From: Azospirillum sp. B21
GTDB lineage: Bacteria > Pseudomonadota > Alphaproteobacteria > Azospirillales > Azospirillaceae
Length of the DNA stretch: 64,000 bases
Assembly (NCBI RefSeq): GCF_008364825.1
Contig: NZ_VTTO01000014.1
Coordinates: 1-64,000 of the forward strand
Direction: 5' to 3'
Shown here: positions 31,237 through 40,733 of the stretch, piece by piece
Layout of the letters: each line of letters opens with the position of its first letter
Numbering within the stretch: the first letter of the stretch is position 1
Program-made: the position numbers and the translations under genes
The notes under the pieces: generated by a model
What the model was told of the DNA's origin: nothing
Seen by the model: the letters and a program-made list of their open reading frames with translations, nothing else
Databases searched by the model: none

Positions 31237-33425
31237 CGAAACCGTCCCTGCTCCTCTTCCTCGCCCATGGCGGCGACCCGCACCGCGTCGCCATCGCGCC
31301 GGTGCTGGCCGCCGCGGCGGAACGCGCCGGCTGGGCCTTCGACCTCTATTATGACGGGCGCCGCAGCGGCCGCCATTTCGGCGGCTGGGAAGACGGCAAC
31401 CGCACCGAGGCGACCGGCACCGGCAGCCTGATGGCCGGCGGCCGGCACCTCGACCACGCGCTGTGGCTGACCACCAGTTACCGTGTCGTGGCGCTGGGCG
31501 ATCCAGCTTCGCCGCTGTGGCCGGTGGTGGAATCCTGCGGCGAGTGCGCCCTGCGCGGCACCGACCCGGCCGCCATCTACGAGACGGCCTTCCGTCTGCT
31601 GGAGCAGCCGTTGCCGGAGGAGGTCGCGGTGCTGGACATGGCGCCGCAGACCCCGCTCGGCATCGTCGCCGCCCCCTTCCTCTACCCGCGCCTGCTGGCC
31701 GAACCACGCCTGGGCATCGACGCCAGCGCCGACGCGGGACTGCGCGAGCGGCTGGAAGCCTTGGGTGCAAGGCGCTTCGTCGGCTTCTGCGTCGACCCGG
31801 TGCGCGCCCGCCATTTCCCCGGCGGCCTCGACGCCGTGGAGGGCAAAGTCGCCGGCGAAAGCTATGCCAGCTTCAGCGCCGGCCTCGCCCACCGCCTTGC
31901 GGAGTGGGGACGCGGCACCCTGCTGGGCGACCCGGACCTGATCGCGGCACAGCTGCCGCTGGCGGCGGCCAAGCGCCTGCTGCCGCTCTACGGCCGGCCG
32001 CAGACCGACGTGATCGACCGCGCCGCCGACCTGATCCGCGCCGGGGCCGACCCGGTCTATGGCCGGCAGTTCGACGACCACGACTTCTTCGCGCTGGGCC
32101 GGCTCGGCCGCGGGCTGCAGATCGTCGATCCCGACCCGCCCTTCGCCAGCGCCGCCGCGGTGCCGCTGCGCATCCAGGAGCCGCCGCAGCCCTTCACCGA
32201 TTACGAGCCTGACGACGCCACGCTGCGCCGCTGGGCGGAGGAGGGGCGGGTCCTGACCACGCTGGTTCTGTGGTCGGGCATGATCCGCGAGCTGCACTGC
32301 ATCCCGCGCATCCTCGATCTGGTGGCGGCGACCGGCCTGCGCTGCGGCCTGGTGGTCACGGTCGACAGCCTGACCCAGTCCAGCCCCGCCGACCTCGCTT
32401 TGCTGGCGGTGCCGGAGGAGCGCGGCGGCGTGCTGGGCCGGGTGGAGCTTCTGCTGGGCAGCACCGGCCGCGGCGTCTGCGCCGAAGGCGAGATGCAGGC
32501 GGACGAGCTGGCCCGCCTGCTGGCCGACGCGCGGGCGGAGGTGGCGACCATGCTGCCGCCCGGCCTGATGCCGCGGGGCTGGTGGCCGCTGGTCGACTCC
32601 CCCCTGGTGCCCGGCAGCACGCCGCGCCTGCATTGGGAGGAGGGCCGCCCGGTCCTGCGTATCTCCCCCCGCCCGCGCCCGTCGGAAACGCCGGCCGCAA
32701 GCGCCGAGAGCGCCGAGCCCGGAGTCGCGGCGCCGCGCAGCGCGCCCACCGCTCCCCGGACCGCCGCCCCGGCGATGGATGCCCGGCGGATGATCGGCAA
32801 CGCGCTGCGCCGCTACCGGCTCGACCGCTTCTACGAGGCGTGGCGACCCTATGACGACGCCCGTCCCGGCCCGGTCCGGCCCGACATCGCCGCCGCCGTG
32901 CACTCCGCCGGCTTCGACTACATGTGGACCAAGGCCGGCTTCGGCAGCGCCGCGCCGGCCCTGGTGGACGGCGACTTCGTCGCCCTGCCCTTCACCGCCG
33001 GCGACTGGGACGGCTGGTCGCCCTTCTACACCATCCGCAACACCGCCCAGGTCCGCTCGGCCGAACGCCGGCTGACCCGCGGCGGCAAGCCGGGATGGCT
33101 GGCGTCCAACATCGATTCCATCCTGTGGATGCTGCCCGGCGAGGTTCTGGAGAAGGGCCGCGCGCTGTTTCAGGTCGCACAGCTCGTTGCCGGTGGCGGC
33201 GGGACCGGCAAGCTGGTCAACGTCACGCCCAACACCGTCGCCCGCTACGCCCGCATCCTGGCGGAGGCGGAGACGGAGGAAAAGACGGGAGAGCGGGCCG
33301 CCGCACATCCCGGACAGGTTCCGCCGCCGAACCAGCCGTCCGGCACGTCCGGGGCCGCACGCGACATCGCAGCAACCAACGCTGCCGGCTCCAAAACCGC
33401 AAAGGATCCGGCCGAAGTCGGCTGA
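31233..33425 (+). CDS. Large protein of unknown function in the polysaccharide cluster
   Basis: A 730-aa protein starting from the GTG that overlaps the fusion gene's stop. I do not recognise the family. No signal peptide or membrane segment is evident. Residues about 1-300 begin LLLFLAHGGDPHRVAIAPVL and look like a nucleotide-sugar-type alpha/beta fold. They include CGECALRGTDP (near 105) and FVGFCVDPVRARHFPGG (near 185). A middle part (about 320-465) has LVLWSGMIRELHCIPRILDL and a Pro-rich linker follows. The end (about 510-670) has SAGFDYMWTKAGFG and NIDSILWMLPGEVLEKGRAL, and the last 50 residues are low complexity. The tight overlap with a glycosyltransferase and the adjacent Wzc-like gene suggest a role in polymer assembly or modification. 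The middle part faintly recalls polysaccharide deacetylases, but I see no metal triad. Confidence 0.6.
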   Translation: MTKPSLLLFLAHGGDPHRVAIAPVLAAAAERAGWAFDLYYDGRRSGRHFGGWEDGNRTEATGTGSLMAGGRHLDHALWLTTSYRVVALGDPASPLWPVVESCGECALRGTDPAAIYETAFRLLEQPLPEEVAVLDMAPQTPLGIVAAPFLYPRLLAEPRLGIDASADAGLRERLEALGARRFVGFCVDPVRARHFPGGLDAVEGKVAGESYASFSAGLAHRLAEWGRGTLLGDPDLIAAQLPLAAAKRLLPLYGRPQTDVIDRAADLIRAGADPVYGRQFDDHDFFALGRLGRGLQIVDPDPPFASAAAVPLRIQEPPQPFTDYEPDDATLRRWAEEGRVLTTLVLWSGMIRELHCIPRILDLVAATGLRCGLVVTVDSLTQSSPADLALLAVPEERGGVLGRVELLLGSTGRGVCAEGEMQADELARLLADARAEVATMLPPGLMPRGWWPLVDSPLVPGSTPRLHWEEGRPVLRISPRPRPSETPAASAESAEPGVAAPRSAPTAPRTAAPAMDARRMIGNALRRYRLDRFYEAWRPYDDARPGPVRPDIAAAVHSAGFDYMWTKAGFGSAAPALVDGDFVALPFTAGDWDGWSPFYTIRNTAQVRSAERRLTRGGKPGWLASNIDSILWMLPGEVLEKGRALFQVAQLVAGGGGTGKLVNVTPNTVARYARILAEAETEEKTGERAAAHPGQVPPPNQPSGTSGAARDIAATNAAGSKTAKDPAEVG

Positions 33426-33491
33426 GCCGCCGCCCGTTCCACCCATCGGACTTTCCCGCGCACAGTCGTTCGAGATAGAGGAGTTCAGCCC

Positions 33492-35816
33492 ATGGAAGCA
33501 CCGGAACACCGCCTGCCATCCGGCGCGGCCGGTTTCGCCTCCGGTCTGGTCGCACCGCCGGTCGGTTCGGGCGCCGACAAGGTCGACGTCAAGCGGCTGG
33601 CTCAGACCCTCTGGCGCCAGAAATGGCTGATCCTGGGCATCACCGCGGTCCTGTGGCTGCCGGCGGTGCTTCTGATCAACTCCATGACGCCGCTCTACAG
33701 CGCCTCCACCGTGGTGGTGATCGACCCGCACCCGAACCGGGTCATCAACATCCCCTCGGTGTCGGAGCCGATGGGCATCTATCAGGACACCGTCAACACC
33801 GAGGTCGAGATCCTGCGGTCCCGCGATCTCGCCCGCCGGGTGGTGGAGGCGCTGAACCTGGGGCAGGAACCGGAATACGCGGCGACCGCTGCCAAGCCTG
33901 GCCCGCTCACCCCGCTTCTGGAGGACGGCCGCGACCTGCTGATCGACGTGGCCGGCGCCCTGCCGGAGCCGCTGTCCGCCATGCTGACGCCGCCGCCCCG
34001 CCCCGCCGCCCCCACCGGCGACGCGGCCGAGGTGGAAAGCGCCCGCCTGATCGACGCCTTCCAGAAGAACCTGCGGGTCAGCCCCGGCGTGCAGTCGCGC
34101 GCGATCCGCATCACGGTGGAGGCCAAGGATCCGCAGCTGGCCGCCCGCGCCGCCAATGCGGTGGCCGACGCCTATATCGCCATCCAGGTGGAGGCGAAGC
34201 GCAATGCCACCCAGCGCGCCAGCGAATGGCTGCAGAGCCGGCTGGACGAGCTGCGCCAGGACATGACCGCCACCGGCCGCGCCGCGATCGACGCGATGCG
34301 GTCTGAAACCGGCATGGTGAAGGGCCGCGACGCCCCGCTGGTGAACGAGGAGATGTCGGCGCTCAACGCCCAGTTGGCGGAGGCGCGGACCGCCCACGCC
34401 AACGCCCAGGCCCGGCTGCGCCAGTTGCAGGCCGTTCGTCCCGGCAACCCGGAATCGCTGACCGGCGCCGACATCGGCGGCGATCCGCTGATCACCGGCC
34501 TGCGCCAGCGCCAGGCGGCGCTCAGCGCCCAATTGGCCGAATTGCGCGCCCAATATGGCGACCGCCACCCGGCGCTGACCCGTCCGGCCGCCGAACTGCG
34601 CGACCTGAACGCATCGCTCGCCACCGAAGTCGACCGCGTGGTCCGCGGCCTGCGCGGCGAAGTGGAACAGCAGGTCGCCAAGATCCAGGACCTCAGCCGG
34701 AGACTGGAGGGGCTGCGCACCGAATCCTTCGACACCCTCCAGGCCGACGTCCGTCTGCGCGAGCTGCAACGGCAGGCCGACGCGTCCGACGACAATTACC
34801 GCCGCGCCGTCACCCGCCTGAAGGAGACGCAGGTGCTCCAGGCGCTGGAAATGACGCCGGACGTGCGCGTCGTATCGTCCGCCTCGGTGCCGACGGGTCC
34901 GGTCGGGCCGGGCAAGACTGTGCTGGCCGGGCTGGCCGCGGTCGTCTGCGGCGCCATCGCCACCGGCATCGCGCTGGTGCGCACCATGGGCCAGCGCGGA
35001 GTCTACAGCTCCCATCAGGTGGAGGCTCTGCTGGGCCTGCCGGCGGTCGGCATCGTGCCGCTGCTGGGCCGGGCCAAGCGGGGACGCAGCGGCGAGGCCG
35101 CCCGCGACCCCTATGCGGAGACCGGCGGCGGCGACTTCGCCGAAGCGGTCTGGCGGCTCTGCGCCCGGCTGCGGCTGGTCCGCACCGGTGCCGAGACGGC
35201 AACGGCCAAGGGCGGCGAGGTCATCATGCTGACCTCTTCCGTCGCGGGCGAGGGCAAGACGACGATGGCGGTGGCGCTGTCCGCCTTCCTGGCCGAAGCC
35301 GGCCGCCGCGTGGTGGTGGTCGATTGCGACACCCGCCGGCCCAACGTTCACCGCCTGCTGGGCAACGGCCGGCCGCCCAAGGGCCTGACCGACCTGCTGG
35401 ACGGCGACGCCACGCTGGATCAGGTGGTGCATCTGGACGAGCGCCGCCGGGTGGCGGTGATCGCCGCCGGCCGGCCGGTGGACCGGCCGCAGACCCTCCT
35501 CGGTTCCCAGGCGATGCTGTCGCTGCTGGTGGAGCTGTCCGAACGCTATGACGTGATCGTGCTCGACACGCCGCCGGTGCTGTCGGTGTCCGATGCGCTG
35601 ATCCTGGCGCCGCTGGCCGACCGCATCCTCTATGTCGTGCGCTGGGCGCGCACCGCCTCCAGCCTCGCCGGGGCCGGCATCAAGCAGGTGCGGCAGGTCG
35701 GCGGGCGGGTCAGCGGGGCGGTGCTGTCGATGGTCAACGCCCGCGAACACGCGAACCTCGAATATGGCGCCCGCCCGCCCAGCGGCCGCTCCTACCGCCT
35801 GCGCCGCATCGCCTGA
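33492..35816 (+). CDS. Polysaccharide chain-length determinant / Wzc-ExoP-like ATPase
   Basis: A 774-aa inner-membrane co-polymerase. The N-terminal Wzz domain has a first membrane segment at about residues 44-64 and a periplasmic coiled-coil region. A GNVR-like end and second membrane segment lie at about 465-495. The cytosolic tyrosine-kinase-like ATPase has Walker A VAGEGKTT at about 583-590, A' VVVVDCDTRRP and Walker B VIVLDTPPV. Unlike Wzc, the C-terminus has only two tyrosines (EYGARPPSGRSYRL) instead of a Tyr cluster, so autophosphorylation control is doubtful. It governs chain length and export with an outer-membrane channel, which is not in this window. Confidence 0.88.
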   Translation: MEAPEHRLPSGAAGFASGLVAPPVGSGADKVDVKRLAQTLWRQKWLILGITAVLWLPAVLLINSMTPLYSASTVVVIDPHPNRVINIPSVSEPMGIYQDTVNTEVEILRSRDLARRVVEALNLGQEPEYAATAAKPGPLTPLLEDGRDLLIDVAGALPEPLSAMLTPPPRPAAPTGDAAEVESARLIDAFQKNLRVSPGVQSRAIRITVEAKDPQLAARAANAVADAYIAIQVEAKRNATQRASEWLQSRLDELRQDMTATGRAAIDAMRSETGMVKGRDAPLVNEEMSALNAQLAEARTAHANAQARLRQLQAVRPGNPESLTGADIGGDPLITGLRQRQAALSAQLAELRAQYGDRHPALTRPAAELRDLNASLATEVDRVVRGLRGEVEQQVAKIQDLSRRLEGLRTESFDTLQADVRLRELQRQADASDDNYRRAVTRLKETQVLQALEMTPDVRVVSSASVPTGPVGPGKTVLAGLAAVVCGAIATGIALVRTMGQRGVYSSHQVEALLGLPAVGIVPLLGRAKRGRSGEAARDPYAETGGGDFAEAVWRLCARLRLVRTGAETATAKGGEVIMLTSSVAGEGKTTMAVALSAFLAEAGRRVVVVDCDTRRPNVHRLLGNGRPPKGLTDLLDGDATLDQVVHLDERRRVAVIAAGRPVDRPQTLLGSQAMLSLLVELSERYDVIVLDTPPVLSVSDALILAPLADRILYVVRWARTASSLAGAGIKQVRQVGGRVSGAVLSMVNAREHANLEYGARPPSGRSYRLRRIA

Positions 35817-35869
35817 GCGGGCGATTCCCAGCCTTTCGCGAAGGCCTGCTCCTTGCCGGAGAACCCACC

Positions 35870-37027
35870 ATGAAAGTCGCGATCGTCCATTACTGGCTCG
35901 TCGGGATGCGCGGGGGTGAGAAGGTTATCGAAGCCCTGTGCGAGCTGTACCCGGAGGCCGACGTCTTCACCCACGTCTACCGGCCGGAGCGCATCTCTCC
36001 CGTCATCCGCAGCCACCGGGTCGCCACCACCTTCATCGACCGGCTGCCGATGGCCCACCGGATGTACCAGAAATACCTGCCGCTGATGCCGCTGGCGCTG
36101 GAGCAGCTCGACCTCAGCGCCTACGACCTCGTCATCAGCAGCGAATCCGGCCCGGCCAAAGGCGTGCTGACGCGGCCCGACGCGCTGCATGTCTGCTACT
36201 GCCACACGCCGATGCGCTATGTGTGGAGCGGCTATCACGACTATCTGTCGTCGGCCGGCCCGGTCATCCGGCCGCTGATGCCCTACGCCATCCACCGGCT
36301 GCGGCAATGGGATCTGGCGACCGCCGCGCGGGTCGACCGCTTCATCGCCAATTCGGAAACGGTGGCCCAGCGCATCTGGCGGGTCTATCGCCGCGATTCC
36401 ACCGTCATCAACCCGCCGGTGGAAACCCGCCGCTTCGCGACCGCCGAGCCGCCCGGCGACCATTACCTGTTCGTCAGCCAGCTGGTGTCATACAAGCGCG
36501 CCGACGTGGCGATCGAGGCCTTCAACCGCATGGGCCGCAAGCTGGTCGTCATCGGCGAGGGCGAGGAGTTCCGTCGGCTGAAGCAGATGGCCGGGCCGAC
36601 GGTGGAACTGCTCGGCCACTGCACCGCCGAGGAGCTGGACCGGCAATATGCCGCCTGCCGCGCCCTGGTCTTCACCGCCAACGAGGATTTCGGCATCGTG
36701 CCGGTGGAGGCGATGGCTGCCGGCCGGCCGGTGATCGCCCTGAACCGCGGCGGCGCCACCGAAACGGTGAAGGACGGCCTGTCCGGCCTGTTCTTCGACC
36801 AGCAGACGCCCGAAGCGCTGATCGAGGCGGTCGAGCGGTTCGAGGCACAGGAACGCCGCTTCAACCCGGCCGTCATCCAGGCCTATGCCGCCCGCTTCGA
36901 CCGGGCCGTGTTCAAGACGCGGCTGCGCGAAACCATCGACAGCTGGATGAACGGCGAGGAACCGTCGCTGGCTCCGGCCCGCCCGGCCGCCCACAGCGCC
37001 CGCGGGCGGGAGCTGGCCCCGGCATGA
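35870..37027 (+). CDS. GT4 glycosyltransferase (WbaZ/mannosyltransferase-like)
   Basis: A 385-aa cytosolic GT-B glycosyltransferase. The start VAIVHYWLVGMRGGEKVIEA and the segment CYCHTPMRYVWSGYHDY match the group often annotated as mannosyltransferase WbaZ/MtfB. The E-x7-E motif is EDFGIVPVE near residue 280, and NRGGATETV follows. CCGGAG precedes the ATG. It overlaps the next glycosyltransferase gene by 4 bases (ATGA). Donor sugar (GDP-mannose) is a family-level guess. Confidence 0.85.
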   Translation: MKVAIVHYWLVGMRGGEKVIEALCELYPEADVFTHVYRPERISPVIRSHRVATTFIDRLPMAHRMYQKYLPLMPLALEQLDLSAYDLVISSESGPAKGVLTRPDALHVCYCHTPMRYVWSGYHDYLSSAGPVIRPLMPYAIHRLRQWDLATAARVDRFIANSETVAQRIWRVYRRDSTVINPPVETRRFATAEPPGDHYLFVSQLVSYKRADVAIEAFNRMGRKLVVIGEGEEFRRLKQMAGPTVELLGHCTAEELDRQYAACRALVFTANEDFGIVPVEAMAAGRPVIALNRGGATETVKDGLSGLFFDQQTPEALIEAVERFEAQERRFNPAVIQAYAARFDRAVFKTRLRETIDSWMNGEEPSLAPARPAAHSARGRELAPA

Positions 37028-38034
37028 GCGAGACCATGAGCCCCACGGCCATTTCCCGACCAATTCCGCTGGTCCCCATCGATCCCGACACGACGGAGCG
37101 CCTCGGCGTCACCGTGATCGTTCCGACCTACCGCCGGCCGGACCAGCTGGCCGGCTGCCTCGACGGGCTGGTCCGGCAGACGCTGGCGCCCGCCCAGGTG
37201 ATCGTCACCGTGCGCGACACCGACCCCGCTTCCGCCGAAGTGGCCCGCCGCTACGAGGGCGCGCTGCCGATGCAGGTCGTCGAGATCGAAGTGCCGGGAC
37301 AGGTGGCGGCCATCAACCGCGGCATGGACCATGCCCGCGCCGACATCGTCGCCATCACCGACGACGATGCGGTGCCCCATCCCGATTGGGTGGAGCGCAT
37401 CGAGGCGTGGTACCGCACCGACCCCAGGATCGGCGGCGTCGGCGGGCGCGACCATGTCTATCACGACGGCGTGCCGGAAACCGGCGAAAGGCAGGTCGTC
37501 GGCCGGCTGCAATGGTTCGGCCGGGTCATCGGAAACCACCATCTGGGCGTCGGCCCGGCGCAGGACGTCGATGTCCTGAAGGGCGCCAACTGGAGCTTCC
37601 GCCGTGCCGCCATCGCCGACGAACGGCTGAACACCCGGCTGCGCGGCAGCGGCGCCCAGGTCCGTAACGAGGTGGATTTCTGCCTGCGGCTGTCGCGGCG
37701 CGGCTGGCGGCTGGTTTACGACCCGCTGGTGGCGGTCGACCATTTCCCGGCCGTCCGCTTCGACATCGACCAGCGCGGATCCGACCATTTCCACCCGCTG
37801 GCGCAGGAGAACGCGACCTACAACGACACCATCGCCCTGATGGCCCATTTCAACCCGGCCAACCGCATGGCCTTCGCCGCCTGGGCCTTCCTGATCGGCA
37901 CCTGCGAGTTTCCCGGAGCGGTGCAAGGGGCTCGGCTCGCCCTGCGCGGCGACCGGCATGCCGGGGCGAAGCTGCGCGCCACCCTGCGCGGCCGGCTGGC
38001 CGGAATGCGCGACTGGCGGGAGTCGCCGGCATGA
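37024..38034 (+). CDS. GT2 family glycosyltransferase
   Basis: A 336-aa GT-A glycosyltransferase. The nucleotide-binding start is GVTVIVPTYRRPDQLAG (about residues 25-41), the metal-binding DDD lies in ITDDDAVPHPDWVERI (about 117-132), and an acceptor-side ED-like block, RNEVDFCLRLSRRGWRL, follows near 215. No membrane segments are clear apart from a weak hydrophobic stretch near the end, so it probably acts on the cytosolic face on a lipid-linked acceptor. It overlaps both neighbours by 4 bases, placing it within one coupled series. Confidence 0.85.
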   Translation: MSETMSPTAISRPIPLVPIDPDTTERLGVTVIVPTYRRPDQLAGCLDGLVRQTLAPAQVIVTVRDTDPASAEVARRYEGALPMQVVEIEVPGQVAAINRGMDHARADIVAITDDDAVPHPDWVERIEAWYRTDPRIGGVGGRDHVYHDGVPETGERQVVGRLQWFGRVIGNHHLGVGPAQDVDVLKGANWSFRRAAIADERLNTRLRGSGAQVRNEVDFCLRLSRRGWRLVYDPLVAVDHFPAVRFDIDQRGSDHFHPLAQENATYNDTIALMAHFNPANRMAFAAWAFLIGTCEFPGAVQGARLALRGDRHAGAKLRATLRGRLAGMRDWRESPA

Positions 38035-39563
38035 CCTTTGCCACTGCCGGCGCCGCCGCGGGAATCAACCAGACCCGGCCGGGCCACCACCAGGGTGGGG
38101 ATGGCCTGCCGTCCGTCGCCAAGATGGCCCCCGCCCTCTTCTGGTTCGTGGTGGCGATGCCGGTGCTGATGGGCAAGGCCGGCCTGCTGGAGATCATCTT
38201 TCCGGTCGGCGCGCTCGCCACCGGCGCCCTGCTGGTGACGCGCGACCCGGCCCGCTTCGCGGCCTTCACCTGGTGGCTGTGGTTCCTGACGCCGGAGGTG
38301 CGCCGGCTGGTCGATTACCAGGCGGGATGGAGCGTCATCAGCCCGGTGATGGTGACGCCCTTCGCCGTCGGCGCCATGACCTGCCTGGTGATCGCGCAGT
38401 ATCTGCCGATGCTGCGCTACCGCGCCTATTTCGGCTTCGTGCCGGTGATGATCGGGCTGTTCTACGCCTACGTCAACGGCATCAGCCAAGCCGGGATGGC
38501 GGCGGCGACCTTCGCGCTGCTGAACTGGCTGGTGCCGGTGACGCTCGGCCTCTATGTCGCCCTGCACTGGCCGATCTATCCGCAGATCCGCGACGCGGTG
38601 CTGCGCGCCTTCGTGCTGGGAATGGCGCTGGTCGGCGGATACGGGCTGATCCAGTATTTCGTCATGCCGCCTTGGGATGCGCGCTGGCTGATCAATGTCG
38701 GCATGACCAACCAGGGCCAACCGCTGCCGATGCAGGTGCGGGTGTTCAGCACGCTGAACAGCTCCGGCCCGCTGGCTTTCCTGCTGGTGACCGGGCTTGC
38801 CGTGCTGCCGGCGGCGCGCGGCATCCTGGTGCCGATCGCCGGCGCCCTGGCGCTGGGATCGCTTCTGCTCAGCCTCGTCCGCGCCGCTTGGTTGGCGGGG
38901 CTGTTCGTCTTCGTCTGGCTTCTGCTGACCATGCCCGGGCGGCACCGGCTGCGGCTGGTCGCGGTCGGCTGCGGTCTGGTGCTGTGCTCCCTGCCGCTGC
39001 TCAGCGTGCCGATGGTCAACCAGTCCATCGTCAAGCGGTTCGACACGCTGAACTCGATGGAGAACGACCGCAGCTATCAGGAGCGGCAGGAGTTCTACGG
39101 CCGCTTCCTGATCCAGGCGCTGACGGAGGTGCGCGGCGCCGGCCTCGGCACCGTCGACACCGCGACCAAGCTGACCAACGAGGACGGCCATCTGGGCGCC
39201 ATGGCCTATTTCGACAGCGGCATCCTGCGCGTCCCCTACGAGCTGGGCTGGCCCGGCACGCTGGGCTACGTCGCGGGCATCGTCACGCTGATGGTCGGCC
39301 TTCTGCGCCGCGGCGGAGCCCCGCCCGATCCCTTCGCCCGCTGTGCCGAGACCGCCGCCCTGACGATCCTCGGCTGCATGGTGTTCGAACACACGCTGGT
39401 GAAGGTCACGGGGGTCGGCTTCTGGTTCTTCCTGGGCATGGGCATGGCCGCGAAGAATTACGGGCTCGCCAGCCTCCAGCCCGCCCCGCAACCGGCCGCG
39501 CTCCCTACGGAGCACGGCCAGGAGGACAAGCCCCAGGAGGACAATCGATGGACGGAAGCCTGA
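38031..39563 (+). CDS. O-antigen ligase / polymerase-like membrane protein
   Basis: A 510-aa integral membrane protein with about ten to twelve hydrophobic segments and a large periplasmic loop near residues 330-400 (FDTLNSMENDRSYQERQEF). That layout and the RxAW-type segment SLVRAAWLAGLFVFVWLLL match the Wzy/WaaL (O-antigen ligase) superfamily. It is therefore the best candidate for the polymerase of the cluster, though ligase cannot be excluded. The last 16 bases overlap the next gene, which has AGGAGG within this one. Confidence 0.78.
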   Translation: MTFATAGAAAGINQTRPGHHQGGDGLPSVAKMAPALFWFVVAMPVLMGKAGLLEIIFPVGALATGALLVTRDPARFAAFTWWLWFLTPEVRRLVDYQAGWSVISPVMVTPFAVGAMTCLVIAQYLPMLRYRAYFGFVPVMIGLFYAYVNGISQAGMAAATFALLNWLVPVTLGLYVALHWPIYPQIRDAVLRAFVLGMALVGGYGLIQYFVMPPWDARWLINVGMTNQGQPLPMQVRVFSTLNSSGPLAFLLVTGLAVLPAARGILVPIAGALALGSLLLSLVRAAWLAGLFVFVWLLLTMPGRHRLRLVAVGCGLVLCSLPLLSVPMVNQSIVKRFDTLNSMENDRSYQERQEFYGRFLIQALTEVRGAGLGTVDTATKLTNEDGHLGAMAYFDSGILRVPYELGWPGTLGYVAGIVTLMVGLLRRGGAPPDPFARCAETAALTILGCMVFEHTLVKVTGVGFWFFLGMGMAAKNYGLASLQPAPQPAALPTEHGQEDKPQEDNRWTEA

Positions 39564-40723
39564 CCTTCCCCGCGGAGATGCGGGAGGCCAGCGTGCTCCA
39601 GCTCGGGCTGGGCTGGTTCCCCGAAACCCATGGCGGGGCGGAGAACATGTTCTACCACCTCGCCCGCCATCTGCCGCAGCAGGGCATCGCCTTTTCCGGG
39701 CTGGTGCTCGGCAACACCTCCGCCACGCTGGACAACGGCGCCCGCATCGACAGCTTCGCCCCGCCGACCGCCTCGCTGCCGCGCCGCGTGGCGGCAGCCC
39801 GCACCGCCATCGCCGCGGCGCTGCGCCGGCAGGCGCCCGACCTCGTCGCCTCCCATTTCGCACTGAACACGGTGGGGGCGCTGCCCGCCCTGCGCAACCG
39901 GCCTCTGGTCGTCCATTTCCATGGCCCCTGGGCATTGGAAAGCGCAGCTGAGGGGGCCGGCGCCCTGTCAGTGCGGCTGAAGTTCCTGGTGGAGCGGCTG
40001 GTCTATCACCGCGCCACCCGCTTCGTCGTGCTGTCCCGCTCCTTCGGCACCATCCTGGCCGAGCGCTACGGCGTGCCGCCCGACCGCATCCACCGGGTGC
40101 CGGGCGGGGTCGAGGCCGACCGCTACGACCTTCCCGACAGCCGGCAGCAGGCGCGGGCGCGGCTGGGCTGGCCGCAGGGGCGTCCCGTGATCCTTACGGT
40201 CCGCCGTCTGGTCAAGCGGATGGGGCTGACCGCCCTGGTGGACTCCATGGTGGAACTGCGCCGGCGGGTGCCCGACGCGCTGCTGGTCGTCGCCGGCCGT
40301 GGGCAGGAGGCGGCAGCGCTGCAGGACCGCATCGGCGCCCTGGGGCTGGAGGAGCATGTGCGGCTTCTGGGTTTCGTCCCCGACGCGCAGCTGCCGCTGG
40401 CCTACCGCGCCGCCGACCTGTGCGTGATGCCGTCGCAGGCTCTGGAGGGTTTCGGCATCACCGCGCTGGAATCGCTGGCCTCCGCCACGCCGGTTCTGGT
40501 CACCCCAGTCGGCGGACTGCCGGAGGTGGTGGAGGGGCTGGACGGCGATCTCGTGCTGGCGGGGACCGACGCGCGCGCCATCGGCACCGGACTGGCGGAG
40601 GCGCTGACCGGCGTCCGCCGCCTGCCCGACGCCGACGCCTGCCGGTCGCTGGTGCGCACCCGCTTCGACTGGCCGGTGATCGCCGCCCGCACCGCCGCCG
40701 TCTATCGCGACGCCCTGCAATGA
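39548..40723 (+). CDS. GT4 family glycosyltransferase
   Basis: A 391-aa GT-B glycosyltransferase. Its N-terminal domain starts VLQLGLGWFPETHGGAENM (Gly-rich acceptor loop). The donor domain has ILTVRRLVKRMGLTALVDSM and the E-x7-E motif EGFGITALE at about residue 301. The ATG at 39548 follows AGGAGG and overlaps the preceding membrane-protein gene by 16 bases, so the two are probably translated together. Sugar donor unknown. Confidence 0.87.
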   Translation: MDGSLTFPAEMREASVLQLGLGWFPETHGGAENMFYHLARHLPQQGIAFSGLVLGNTSATLDNGARIDSFAPPTASLPRRVAAARTAIAAALRRQAPDLVASHFALNTVGALPALRNRPLVVHFHGPWALESAAEGAGALSVRLKFLVERLVYHRATRFVVLSRSFGTILAERYGVPPDRIHRVPGGVEADRYDLPDSRQQARARLGWPQGRPVILTVRRLVKRMGLTALVDSMVELRRRVPDALLVVAGRGQEAAALQDRIGALGLEEHVRLLGFVPDAQLPLAYRAADLCVMPSQALEGFGITALESLASATPVLVTPVGGLPEVVEGLDGDLVLAGTDARAIGTGLAEALTGVRRLPDADACRSLVRTRFDWPVIAARTAAVYRDALQ

Positions 40724-40733
40724 GCCCGCCGCC

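Noticed and set aside
31188..35750. A 1520-codon open frame on the minus strand
   Set aside because: It is antisense to the unplaced 730-aa gene and the Wzc-like gene. The sequence is His/Gly/Gln-rich in the way antisense frames of GC-rich genes are, and shows no domain.
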